Assembly: GCF_000170895.1 (NCBI RefSeq)
Contig: NZ_ABCS01000002.1
Span: 124,001-188,000 of the forward strand
Length of the DNA: 64,000 nt
Origin: Plesiocystis pacifica SIR-1
GTDB taxonomy: Bacteria; Myxococcota_A; Polyangia; Nannocystales; Nannocystaceae
Direction of reading: 5' to 3'
The notes under the pieces were generated by a model. It was not told where the DNA came from and made no database searches. It saw only the letters and a program-made list of their open reading frames with translations. The translations under genes and the position numbers were made by a program. Below are positions 48,940 through 57,801 of the stretch, one piece after another. Each line of letters opens with the position of its first letter. Within the stretch, counting starts at the first letter, position 1.

Positions 48940-51900
48940 TCTACGCGCTATGGTCGAGAGCCTGCTCGGTGCGCTCCGGCACGCGGGTGGAGAACAGAAT
49001 GCGGCCCGCCTCGAAGCCGAGTTCGAGCGCCGGGATTGGCAGCTCGAACTCGGCGACCAGCTTGCCGTGCTCGCAGCGGTTCAACGGGCTGCGGAGCAGG
49101 CGGCAAACCAACCCGCAGCACCCGCTCCCCCGCCGTCGGCTCCGTCGAGCCCGCCGCAGGACACCACAAGCCTCACCCCGCCCCCACCGCGCTTCACCAG
49201 ACTCAATGCCTTTGGACCTTGGGTCGAGACCCTGCCAGCGAAGTGGGCCTTCGTGGCTGCGGTCCACGAGCTCTTCGAAGCGTCAACCCGTCCTCAGCTG
49301 AGAGACGCGCTCGGCGAGGTGTTCGTCGAACACCTCGGCTACACCCCCTCGAAGCTCGACGAGACCCAGAGGCTCGCTGGTCAAACCACGCTGACCCACG
49401 CTTCGGTCGTCGCTCGCTACGAACAGTTCACCGTGGTCGTCGTCGAGTCGACCTACGCTGGTCCGTACCTGAGCTCCTACGAACGCATCTTCGCGCTTCA
49501 TCCCCGGGCCCTCGTATTCGCGCTCGAGCCCGGGGTCCGGGTTCGGGTCATTTCACGCCAAGTCGGTGGCAGTGGACATCTTCTGGGCTCACGGGTGCTC
49601 CACGGACGAGGCAAGCGGAGCTTCCCGACCGATGATCCGGTCATCTGGGCGCGACGCCTCGCCCTGCTCGACCCCCAGCCGCAAGATGACGATCGAAGCC
49701 TCGCCCAGCGAGCTCACGAGCTCCTCGCCTGCTCGGCAGCGGACCTGTGTAGTGATTGGGACCCGCGCCCCACTCGAGCTGGCGAGCTCCCCGGCTGCGC
49801 CTGGGAGCAAGCCCCAGACCTCGAACTCGAACAGTTCCTACAGACGAGCCACACCGAGGTCCAGGAGCGTATCTGCTTCGGACTCGAAGCCGAGCTGCGC
49901 GCCTGCTTTCCGTGGCGCAGCCGCGATGGTCTTTGGGTCGACTACACCGACTACAGGGTCCAGTCCGTCCATCGGGATGCCGCCGAGGCGATCCGAACCA
50001 AGGCCTGCACCCGCGTCGTCATCGAACTCGACCTCGAGGTTGTCACAGCCAAGGCCGAGGCTGAGGCCTCCTCGATGACGGTCCCCTTCTCGATCGTGGT
50101 CCCCGATTCGGAGGGACGTTTCGTCCTCCATGGTCGGCTCCTCACCTTCTGGCCCAAGACGGAGCCTCTCGAGACTTGGGACAACGAGGGTGACGACTTC
50201 AACGAGCAAGACGAGACCGAAGGCGAAAACGAGAGCCCCCTGCCGTCCCTCGATCCCGACGACGACGAAGATAACGAGTGGTCGGGGCCTCAAGAATACG
50301 CCCACCCGAACGCCTACACCGGGGCTGGCCTGACCCCGCTCCTACGCTGGGCTGTCGGCCGACGACTCCGTTGGTACGGCTGGAAGCTATCCAAGCTTCG
50401 GCCCTCGAACCCGCTGACAAGCCATGCTGTACGCGCATGGTTGGGCCGCTGGCGCGACGAACACGGGGCCACGCGCGCTTTCTCCTACGCGGTCCTCAAC
50501 CACCACCTCCAACCGCCGGTCGTGGCCGATTTGCGTGTGCTCGCAATTGACCGCGTCGCGCCCCCGCCAGCTTGGGCTTGTCTCGATCTGACCAGCGCGT
50601 TGCCCCCGGGTTTCGCCTATCCGGTCGCCGGTGCCCGGCTTGGACCTGGCGGAGTTCTCGCCGCACCTACGCTGACCGAAGCCGGCGGGCTTCAGCTCCT
50701 GACCCGACCCGCCAACGCGACACGGATCAACCCGCGAACCCGCGGCCCAGGCAGCTCCCCTCACCGCACGAGCTTCATCGCCACGCCGCTCGAAGCGTGG
50801 TCGACACTCCCGGCTGGTGCGCTCGAGGATCCCATGGCCGCGCTCGCGTCACCGACCTCGGGTCCCTTCCTGCGCAGCCCCGGCCCGGAACTGCGCGTGC
50901 TGCTTCCTATCAGCGAGCGTCCCCGGACCTCGCGCGCCACCTGGCACATCGACATCCCCGCCCACTTCGACGTCCGAGAGGCCCCCGAGATCGTCGTCGA
51001 GGTCGGTCAAACGATCGAGCCTGGGACAGAGCTGATCCGCGTCCCACCGCACACCTGGGGCACCGAGCCCGACCCGCTGCCCCACCGGCTGAGGACGGTC
51101 GCCGACATCATCGCCCGTCGGAACTCGGAGGTCGCGGGCCATCGTATCTACGCCCCGCCAAGCCTGCGCGGCCGACTCCTCGAAGTCGAGAGCATCGAGA
51201 TCCGCGACGCGGACGGCACCCTCCTCACCCGGCGAGTGAGCTTCGAGACCCTTGCAAGCAAGCGACTCGATCGCGCGGTCCTCCCCGACGGGCGAGTGGC
51301 TCTCGTAGAGTTCGTCGGTCCCGCTGAGTTGCCCTGGAGCACTCGTGACGGCGAGCCGGCCTTGGGCCTCGTCCTCGATCCAGAGGCCGAACCCTCGGAA
51401 CCGTCCGCTGAGCAAGAGCCCCAGTGGATCGAAGGGACGACAGGCGAGCCCCTGAGGATCGTCGAGCCCGTCGCCGAGCTCACTCTCACCAGCCGCCGCC
51501 CGGTGGAGCCCGACCCCGCTCTGGGTATTCGAGTCGTCGACAACTGGGGCCAGCCCCGCGCCTCGGACGATGCCACCCTCACGACCGCCTACCTTCGCTG
51601 GCTTCAGGCCGCACACCCCGGCCTCGCTGCCGAGCTCTACAACGCAACAGTCGACCACGTGGGCGTTCTGCCTGCGGCGACCTCGGCCGCCCAGCTCGCG
51701 GCCGCATCTCAGACCCCTTTGCCCTTCTTTGCACCCGAGCCGCCCGAGTTCGACCCCGATGCGACACGCACTGCGCCGCTCGGCATCTACGATCCACGAC
51801 GTCGCGCAGGTCACCCCGAACGATGGTGTGGAACCCGCAGCAGCGGCGGCATTTGGGAGTGGCGGTGCGAGTGCGGGCAGCTCCGCGGGCCGACGTACGC

Positions 51901-53536
51901 AGGCATGACCTGTGCGAGCTGTGGCGGCGTCGTCAGCCGCGAGCCCATAGCGGAGCCGCTGCACGATTGCCCCCTCCCGGTACGAGTCGTCCACCCGTGG
52001 CGCCGCTCTCTCGTCGCAGCCCTCCTGGGTCTGACCGAGGCCGAGCTCCGCCCGATCATGCAAACCGAGGACTGCTCCGAGCTCGCAAATCTCACGGCCG
52101 TCGCACTCGACCAGCCCCATCGAAACCTCCACCAGCGCATCGCCCAGACGGAAGATCAAGAGCTTTTGACTGCGCTGCTCCAGCAGCATGCAGAGCTCGA
52201 TGCGGCTCTGTGCCACGGCTTGGAGCTAAACGACCTGTGGCTGAGCCGGCTGAGCGTGCTCTCGCCTCGGCTGCTCTTCGACGGCTATCGCATGGGCGCA
52301 GCGGACTTGGGCCAGAGCCCCTTGACCAAGCACTACCGTTCGATCACCGCAGTCTCCGAGCTAACCAGCGGTCGCGTGGAGCTTCTCCCGCAGCTGCGCC
52401 GTGCTCAGTGGATCGAGCTTCAAGGACGCGTCGACCAGCTCTTCGGCTCGGTCGAGCACGGCGAAGCAGGCACCCTCGCCGAGTACTGGCGGCGAGTCTG
52501 GCCAACGACCGTCCATGGCTCTGTGCCGCTCAGTGTCCCCGGCCTGTGTGTGGACATGACCCCCGACGAGCTCAACCAATCGTCGACAAGGATACTGTGG
52601 CCGGGCGCGATGCTCGAAGGATCGCGCCTCCACCAGCTCGCCGTCCTGACCCCAACCGGGCTACTCGAGCTCCCGCCACAGCCACAGCCCGAGTTCGACC
52701 TCACGAGCGATCAAGCTTGGACCGAGCGCGGAGCCTGGGCCGAGCTACTCGACCGTCACTCGACCTGGCTCGCGGCAGTGTTGCTGGGAGCCGATGGGCA
52801 TCCTCGCGCGAGCCAGGCGCTACGCGCCATCGTGCCACCGGACCTGGCCGACTCCTCGTCTCTCGGCCGAGTGCTCCTCCGCGAGCTCATCCGCGGCCTC
52901 GCCCCACCCGCTGGCCGACCGAGCAAACTCTTCGAACTCGTCCTCGCTCCCAGGCCGCTCCGGCTCCCGCGTGCAGACCAAGCCGCCAGCGAGGCGATCG
53001 AACAACGCCTCGCCGGCCTCGTCGATGGCGATGACACCGCCGCGCTCACGAGCGCTCGGGCTCTGGCAGTCCTCCTTGGCGGCTTTTGGCAGGGAACGCC
53101 AAGCACCGAACACCCTGCGGGCTGGCTGTGGTCACACACCGAACACGAGGTGCCCAAGAGCTTCCGTCGCGTGGTCCCTCGTCTCGCCGACGGCGCGTGG
53201 CAAGCGTGGCCCGACTTCGACCTGATGATGCATCCGCTGCGGGCACTCGCGCGCGGCTCCGTCGTCCATCCCCGCAGCCCGGGTGTGCGTGCATGGTTTG
53301 GACTCGACGGGGAAGAGCTCCCCGTCGACATCGATTGGGGCGAGGTTCGAGCCCCGGTTGCCCCACCCGAGCCCCCAGATACAACTCCCGTCCCGCCGCC
53401 CCTCCCCAAGGACGCGAGCGACCAGGCCGCCGCTGACCCCGCTGTGCCTCAAGGGCCCCAAGCGACCCACTTCACCCAGGAGGTCGTCGTCGTCGACGTC
53501 TCCCTCCAAACCTGGCTCGCAGCCCAACGAAGCTAG
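48932..53536 (+). CDS. RNA polymerase beta/beta'-like fusion protein lacking catalytic motifs, 1534 aa
   Basis: Residues 1 to ~620 are unrecognised, with an acidic linker near 410-445. From about 655 the order of motifs follows RpoB, then RpoC, as I remember them. ISER (660) then TWHID matches beta ISER...TxHI. VEVGQTIEPGTEL (689-701) matches beta xGxxVxxGDIL. RIYAPPSLRGRLLEVES (738-) matches beta LRVPxGxxGxVxxV. GTTGEPL (835-841) matches beta DGRTGExF. A zinc ribbon Cys979-x-Cys981-x12-Cys994-x2-Cys997 has exactly the spacing of E. coli RpoC Cys70/72/85/88, within CECGQLRGPTYAGMTCASCG. VLSPRLLFDG (~1108) and LQGRVDQLFG (~1163-1172) match the stretch around the sigma-binding clamp helices of beta'. 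Beta HGNKG and beta' NADFDGD are absent, so it should not polymerise RNA. Cotranslated with sigma upstream; SNF2 follows 11 bp later. Confidence 0.72.
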   Translation: MSDLRAMVESLLGALRHAGGEQNAARLEAEFERRDWQLELGDQLAVLAAVQRAAEQAANQPAAPAPPPSAPSSPPQDTTSLTPPPPRFTRLNAFGPWVETLPAKWAFVAAVHELFEASTRPQLRDALGEVFVEHLGYTPSKLDETQRLAGQTTLTHASVVARYEQFTVVVVESTYAGPYLSSYERIFALHPRALVFALEPGVRVRVISRQVGGSGHLLGSRVLHGRGKRSFPTDDPVIWARRLALLDPQPQDDDRSLAQRAHELLACSAADLCSDWDPRPTRAGELPGCAWEQAPDLELEQFLQTSHTEVQERICFGLEAELRACFPWRSRDGLWVDYTDYRVQSVHRDAAEAIRTKACTRVVIELDLEVVTAKAEAEASSMTVPFSIVVPDSEGRFVLHGRLLTFWPKTEPLETWDNEGDDFNEQDETEGENESPLPSLDPDDDEDNEWSGPQEYAHPNAYTGAGLTPLLRWAVGRRLRWYGWKLSKLRPSNPLTSHAVRAWLGRWRDEHGATRAFSYAVLNHHLQPPVVADLRVLAIDRVAPPPAWACLDLTSALPPGFAYPVAGARLGPGGVLAAPTLTEAGGLQLLTRPANATRINPRTRGPGSSPHRTSFIATPLEAWSTLPAGALEDPMAALASPTSGPFLRSPGPELRVLLPISERPRTSRATWHIDIPAHFDVREAPEIVVEVGQTIEPGTELIRVPPHTWGTEPDPLPHRLRTVADIIARRNSEVAGHRIYAPPSLRGRLLEVESIEIRDADGTLLTRRVSFETLASKRLDRAVLPDGRVALVEFVGPAELPWSTRDGEPALGLVLDPEAEPSEPSAEQEPQWIEGTTGEPLRIVEPVAELTLTSRRPVEPDPALGIRVVDNWGQPRASDDATLTTAYLRWLQAAHPGLAAELYNATVDHVGVLPAATSAAQLAAASQTPLPFFAPEPPEFDPDATRTAPLGIYDPRRRAGHPERWCGTRSSGGIWEWRCECGQLRGPTYAGMTCASCGGVVSREPIAEPLHDCPLPVRVVHPWRRSLVAALLGLTEAELRPIMQTEDCSELANLTAVALDQPHRNLHQRIAQTEDQELLTALLQQHAELDAALCHGLELNDLWLSRLSVLSPRLLFDGYRMGAADLGQSPLTKHYRSITAVSELTSGRVELLPQLRRAQWIELQGRVDQLFGSVEHGEAGTLAEYWRRVWPTTVHGSVPLSVPGLCVDMTPDELNQSSTRILWPGAMLEGSRLHQLAVLTPTGLLELPPQPQPEFDLTSDQAWTERGAWAELLDRHSTWLAAVLLGADGHPRASQALRAIVPPDLADSSSLGRVLLRELIRGLAPPAGRPSKLFELVLAPRPLRLPRADQAASEAIEQRLAGLVDGDDTAALTSARALAVLLGGFWQGTPSTEHPAGWLWSHTEHEVPKSFRRVVPRLADGAWQAWPDFDLMMHPLRALARGSVVHPRSPGVRAWFGLDGEELPVDIDWGEVRAPVAPPEPPDTTPVPPPLPKDASDQAAADPAVPQGPQATHFTQEVVVVDVSLQTWLAAQRS

Positions 53537-53547
53537 GACCTCGATTC

Positions 53548-56500
53548 ATGTCTTCGCAAGATTCCTCTCTTCGCCAGCTCGTCGCCCCGGGGGAGCTGCG
53601 CGCCGATCTCTTTGAGATTCTCGGCAAGCCCTCCCCCACGGACATCCTCGTCGCAGCTCCCGGCCTCGCGCTGCCCTATCCCGGCAGCCAACTCATCGTC
53701 GAGAACCCAGGTAAACGGCTCCCGCGCGAAGCCAGCCATGCCCACCGCGCGGCCGTGCTCGAGCAGTTCGCTCGAGGCATCGATCGTCTACCTCAGACGG
53801 CCACGTGGGAGGAGCTGCTTCGCGCCTGGGCTAGCTCCATCGCCGCCGGCGAGGTCCGAGTGCGTCAGGTCCAACGCCACCCCCTCCACTCGCGGCTCTT
53901 GTCGCTCCCCGATCGATCCATCATCCCCCAAGCGCCGCTGTCCTCGACCACTCACGCGCTCGAGCGCGAGCTGTCCGTGGAACTCCGCGGCAACGAACAC
54001 ATCCGCGCCCGCGCATGGTTTGCCCGCCACTTCGACGACGCCGCGCCTCTCGAGGAAGAGGTGCTTGCCTGCCTGGAGGAATCGTGGGCTGGTGAGTACT
54101 GCACCCCGCGCGACATCTACTACTTCACCTTGGCTCGCTACTTCCGCAGCTTCGTCGAGGGCATGAACCTCGAGGACGACGACAATCCGCTCCTCGCGCA
54201 TCTCACCGCGTTCCAAAAGTCTGCCTACGACTATGCCAAGATGATCCTCCGCCGCTACGGAGGCGTGTTCCTCGCTGACGTCGTCGGCCTCGGCAAGACC
54301 TATATCGGCCTCGCGCTACTTAGCCATCTCAAGCGGCGCTATGGTGAGCGTGCCGTCGTGATCGCACCTCCGAGCGTGTGCCCCGCGTGGGAGCAGCTCA
54401 GTCACGATCTCGACATCAACCTCAAGACCATCTCGATCGGCAAACTCGAAGAACTCGACGACTACACCGATCGCGAGGTCGTCGTCATCGACGAGTCCCA
54501 CAACTTCCGCAACTCCGGCACCCTTCGCTACGAGACCCTCCAAAAGTGGCTGCGACCTGACGAGGGCGCCTCGCACCGCAAGATCCTTCTGCTCTCAGCC
54601 ACGCCGCAGAACAATCGTCCGGAAGACATCAAAAACCAGATCGCGCTGTTTCCCGACAACTACACGAAGCTGCCCTTCGAGGACCGCGACGCATGGTTCC
54701 GCGAGGTCGCCATGGGCCGCGCTTCGCTGCGAGATCTACTCCAGCACATCGTCGTCCGCCGCACCCGGCGAGATATCGCTCGCTCCTACCCCGACGCCAA
54801 GCTCCGCGTGCGTATCGCCCCCGGCCAGTACGAGGAGCGCCCGCTGGAGTTCCCCACGCGCCTGTCGGGTGAAGAGCAGTGCCTCCGCTACTCCCTCGAC
54901 TCGACCTACGGCCAGCAGTTCTACTCCGAGCTCCTCGAGGCGATCCGAACCATGCGCTATCCCCTGCAAGGCGTCGGTCGCTATCTGAGCGAAGACAACG
55001 AAGGGGATCCCCGCGTCTCCGATCTCCGACGCGGAGCCACGAGCGTCCGGGGTCTATTCAAGGTCCTGCTGCTCAAGCGCCTCGAGTCGAGCATCGAGGC
55101 CCTACACACCACTCTGGTCCGTCTGGATGCCAAGCTGGCCCATGGCCAAGCACAAGTCGAAGGTGGTCATGTTCCCCTGCCTCCACGAGTTCGGACGAGT
55201 GAGGAGGCCGACGCCGACGCTCCGAGCTCTTTGCCCATCGACTTGTTCGATGCCGACAAACTGCTCGAGGATATCCTCGCGGACAAGCAGGTCGTGAGCA
55301 GCCTCGTTCATCAGGTCAAGATCCTCAAGATCCGTAGGGACGAGAAGTTCGAACGACTTGTCGACTACCTCAATCAGCGTCCGCCGACGCAGCACAAGAC
55401 CATCATCTTCACGCAGTTCGCCGACACTGCCCACTACCTACGCAACAAGCTCGGCGAGCTCTTCGGCAGGACCGAGGTCGTGACTGGCGCGAGTTCTGGG
55501 ATCATCCGGCTCGCGCGGCGCTTTGCGCCCGTAGCGAATCGTGTCCGCAAGCGCGATCCAGACACCGAGATCGATCTCCTGATCAGCACCGACACTCTTT
55601 CCGAGGGCGTCAACCTTCAGGACGCCGACACGCTCATCAACTACGACCTCCACTGGAACCCCACCCGCCTCATCCAACGCGCGGGCCGTATCGACCGCCT
55701 CGGCAGCAAGCATGATGAGATCCACATCTGTGGCTTCGTGCCGCAGCGCGAGCTCGAGGCCGACCTTGGCTTGCTCCAGATCCTACAGCGGCGGATCCGC
55801 GAGTTCGTCGAGGTCTTTGGCGAAGACAACAACATCCTGCCTGGTCACGAGCGTCCCGACATCGATCAGATGCAGGCGGCCTACACCGGCGCGGCCTTGG
55901 ACAGCGCCGACGCGAGCGACGATCTCGATGGCCTCAGCCGCCACTCCGACGAGCTCATCCGTCTGCGGGAAGCCGAGCCCGACTACTTCGCTCAGATCGT
56001 CAACATGCGACCAGGCCGACGGGCGGTGAGCCAGACCGGCCCGTCGGTGGTCGCTACCCACTGTGGTTGGTACTGGGAGTTCTGGAGCCCACGCGGACCG
56101 GCTGAACTCGAACGAGTCGGGACCAGCGAGGCCTTCGAGTTGCTCCGAAGGCACTCAGAAGCGGGCGAAGCACCCATGCTCGAGCCCGCGGCTGATGAGA
56201 GCGACCTCGTCGAGCGTGCACGGGACGAGTTCGAGCTCCTCGTCGAGTTGTTTCGCCAACGTCGACTCGAGCCCCAACTATCCAAGCTTGAGCTCTACGT
56301 GCTCGACCGCCTCGGCCAGTACCGCAAGAAGTGCCCCGAGCCCAAGCGCCCCTTGCTCGAGCGCATCGAACGGTGGGTGAAGCGCGGGTCTGCTCAGCTC
56401 GTCATCCGCAAGCAAGCCAGGCTGTGGAGGAAGCACAAGCTCGCTCCCGCGGTAGTGTTCGAGGAGGCTCGACTCTTGATGGCCCGTTTTCCCCCACAGG

Positions 56501-56559
56501 ATGAGGACCTTGGCGAGCCGGAGGTCATCGGCACCGTATTTGGGCGGCCCTCATCCTAG
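53548..56559 (+). CDS. SNF2-family ATPase (HepA/RapA type), 1003 aa
   Basis: A ~215-residue N-terminal region precedes two RecA-like lobes. Motif I DVVGLGKT (Lys250), Ia VVIAPPSVCPAW, II VVIDESHN (Asp315), III LLSATPQNN, IV TIIFTQFADT, V STDTLSEGVNLQDAD, and VI LIQRAGRIDRLG (about 708-719) are all intact. This is the HepA/RapA branch of SNF2; RapA itself binds and recycles RNA polymerase. The C-terminal ~240 residues have no recognised nuclease. It lies 11 bp behind the RNAP-like gene in the same operon, supporting a joint role on transcription complexes or DNA. Confidence 0.92.
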   Translation: MSSQDSSLRQLVAPGELRADLFEILGKPSPTDILVAAPGLALPYPGSQLIVENPGKRLPREASHAHRAAVLEQFARGIDRLPQTATWEELLRAWASSIAAGEVRVRQVQRHPLHSRLLSLPDRSIIPQAPLSSTTHALERELSVELRGNEHIRARAWFARHFDDAAPLEEEVLACLEESWAGEYCTPRDIYYFTLARYFRSFVEGMNLEDDDNPLLAHLTAFQKSAYDYAKMILRRYGGVFLADVVGLGKTYIGLALLSHLKRRYGERAVVIAPPSVCPAWEQLSHDLDINLKTISIGKLEELDDYTDREVVVIDESHNFRNSGTLRYETLQKWLRPDEGASHRKILLLSATPQNNRPEDIKNQIALFPDNYTKLPFEDRDAWFREVAMGRASLRDLLQHIVVRRTRRDIARSYPDAKLRVRIAPGQYEERPLEFPTRLSGEEQCLRYSLDSTYGQQFYSELLEAIRTMRYPLQGVGRYLSEDNEGDPRVSDLRRGATSVRGLFKVLLLKRLESSIEALHTTLVRLDAKLAHGQAQVEGGHVPLPPRVRTSEEADADAPSSLPIDLFDADKLLEDILADKQVVSSLVHQVKILKIRRDEKFERLVDYLNQRPPTQHKTIIFTQFADTAHYLRNKLGELFGRTEVVTGASSGIIRLARRFAPVANRVRKRDPDTEIDLLISTDTLSEGVNLQDADTLINYDLHWNPTRLIQRAGRIDRLGSKHDEIHICGFVPQRELEADLGLLQILQRRIREFVEVFGEDNNILPGHERPDIDQMQAAYTGAALDSADASDDLDGLSRHSDELIRLREAEPDYFAQIVNMRPGRRAVSQTGPSVVATHCGWYWEFWSPRGPAELERVGTSEAFELLRRHSEAGEAPMLEPAADESDLVERARDEFELLVELFRQRRLEPQLSKLELYVLDRLGQYRKKCPEPKRPLLERIERWVKRGSAQLVIRKQARLWRKHKLAPAVVFEEARLLMARFPPQDEDLGEPEVIGTVFGRPSS

Positions 56560-56756
56560 CCAGGATCAGAACACGAGCATACCGACGACACTACTGGATG
56601 ACCCCCCGGACCTTGGAGTTGCCCCCAGTTTGCGGACACCGAGTCTATGCGGCGCAGCGCACCTTGGTTCGCCCACGAAGCGGAGGGTGCGTAGCAGGCG
56701 CCGGCGTTCGTACTCGACGTGACAATGATGTTGACCTCGAGCCCGAGGTTCGAGCC

Positions 56757-57009
56757 ATAAGCAGCGAAGTCTATGCCAACGGCCGTGAGGTCGTCAGCGG
56801 CGGCAACCACGGCAAGGTCATCGGCGCCTTCCCGGACGTCTGCAACAGCCCTCCTGGACCTCCTGCCGGCCCAGTCCCCGTTCCCTACGCCGACAAAGAC
56901 CCAGTTCGGCTCCTGGTCCCACGACGTCATGGTCGAGGGCAAGTGCGTACAGCATCACCGGGATCTGACGACCTCCAACCACGGCAGCTACCACCTCGAC
57001 GGCTGTGTA
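56757..57009 (+). pseudogene. DUF4150 (PAAR-like) gene remnant, frameshifted and internally deleted
   Basis: One frame reads EVYANGREVVSGGNHGKVIG, then AFPDVCNSPPGPPAGPVPVP, the N-terminal half of a DUF4150 spike-tip protein. About 10 codons later a different frame reads KTQFGSWSHDVMVEGKCVQ, then HHRDLTTSNHGS, the family's C-terminal motif. About 50-60 residues normally between them are missing, and the reading frame changes near 56905. The start codon is also not evident. It is a decayed relative of the intact gene at 57802-58758. Confidence 0.7.
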
Positions 57010-57012
57010 GTC

Positions 57013-57798
57013 TCACTCGTCATCGAGTTCGTCCAGAAACAGGTCCAGCGGGTCATCGACGATACCGCTGCGCACGACGTGCCCAGCGGTCGTCTCAAAT
57101 TGCTTGACTTCCGCCCACCTGGCCCGAACGGCTCCCTCGTCGACCAACTCCTTCCGAATACCAGTCACGAGTCCTGCTCGCAGCAAGCTCCGGTCATCCC
57201 ATGACGCCTGGACCCTCGGAGGGTTGAATAGCGCCGAAACGAGTTGTTTCGCGTCGAACGCCTTAACCTCTCCGATATGCTGCATGATCATCGTCGTAAA
57301 GCCATCAGCACGCGGGTGACCTCCAAGCGCCATGACCAACTGCTCGAACAGTTCGGCCTCGTCTGGTCGTACGACCATGCGGTCTGGTACGTCAGGGTCT
57401 TCAGCATACAGATCTTCGTGAAAACTCCCAGGAAACTCGACAGCGAAGATCGCGGGGTTGTCTTCGACACCGCTCGGGCAAAGCGCGAGCATGACATCAT
57501 ACAGTCGCAATTCACCTCGCAGACGAATACTCCCATCGATGGTGAAGTAGGGGTTCCTGCTTGCCAGGGTCTCCAGGCCTGTCGGTTCGAGAGCGGACAA
57601 GTTTTGGTAGCCAGGAATGAGCGCCCCCTGGCACCCATGCCGGTGCCCACCAACCTCGATCTCGCTCACACACCCGTACCCCCGAAGACCGAACTCATAT
57701 TGTTCGATCAAAAGGTGGAGCGCGTCCTCGAGACACTGCAACGCGTCCTGGTGTGACATCACGGTCGTCACGAGTCCGATTTTGTAGTGCTCGGACAT
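57013..57798 (-). CDS. Hypothetical protein, candidate immunity to the PAAR-linked toxin
   Basis: 261 residues, soluble, no signal peptide, no family recognised. It follows the PAAR-like effector gene by 3 bp on the same strand, the normal position for a T6SS immunity gene; this is the only basis for the call. Acidic overall (for example GVEDNPAIFAVEFPG, FHEDLYAEDPDVPD, C-terminal DDPLDLFLDELDDE), as many nuclease inhibitors are. Confidence 0.6.
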   Translation of the reverse strand: MSEHYKIGLVTTVMSHQDALQCLEDALHLLIEQYEFGLRGYGCVSEIEVGGHRHGCQGALIPGYQNLSALEPTGLETLASRNPYFTIDGSIRLRGELRLYDVMLALCPSGVEDNPAIFAVEFPGSFHEDLYAEDPDVPDRMVVRPDEAELFEQLVMALGGHPRADGFTTMIMQHIGEVKAFDAKQLVSALFNPPRVQASWDDRSLLRAGLVTGIRKELVDEGAVRARWAEVKQFETTAGHVVRSGIVDDPLDLFLDELDDE

Positions 57799-57801
57799 GG
57801 C

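Noticed and set aside
48932-53536. An active single-subunit or beta-beta' fused RNA polymerase
   Set aside because: No NADFDGD or similar metal-binding motif, and no beta HGNKG loop in the translation; only the scaffold-like segments are recognisable.
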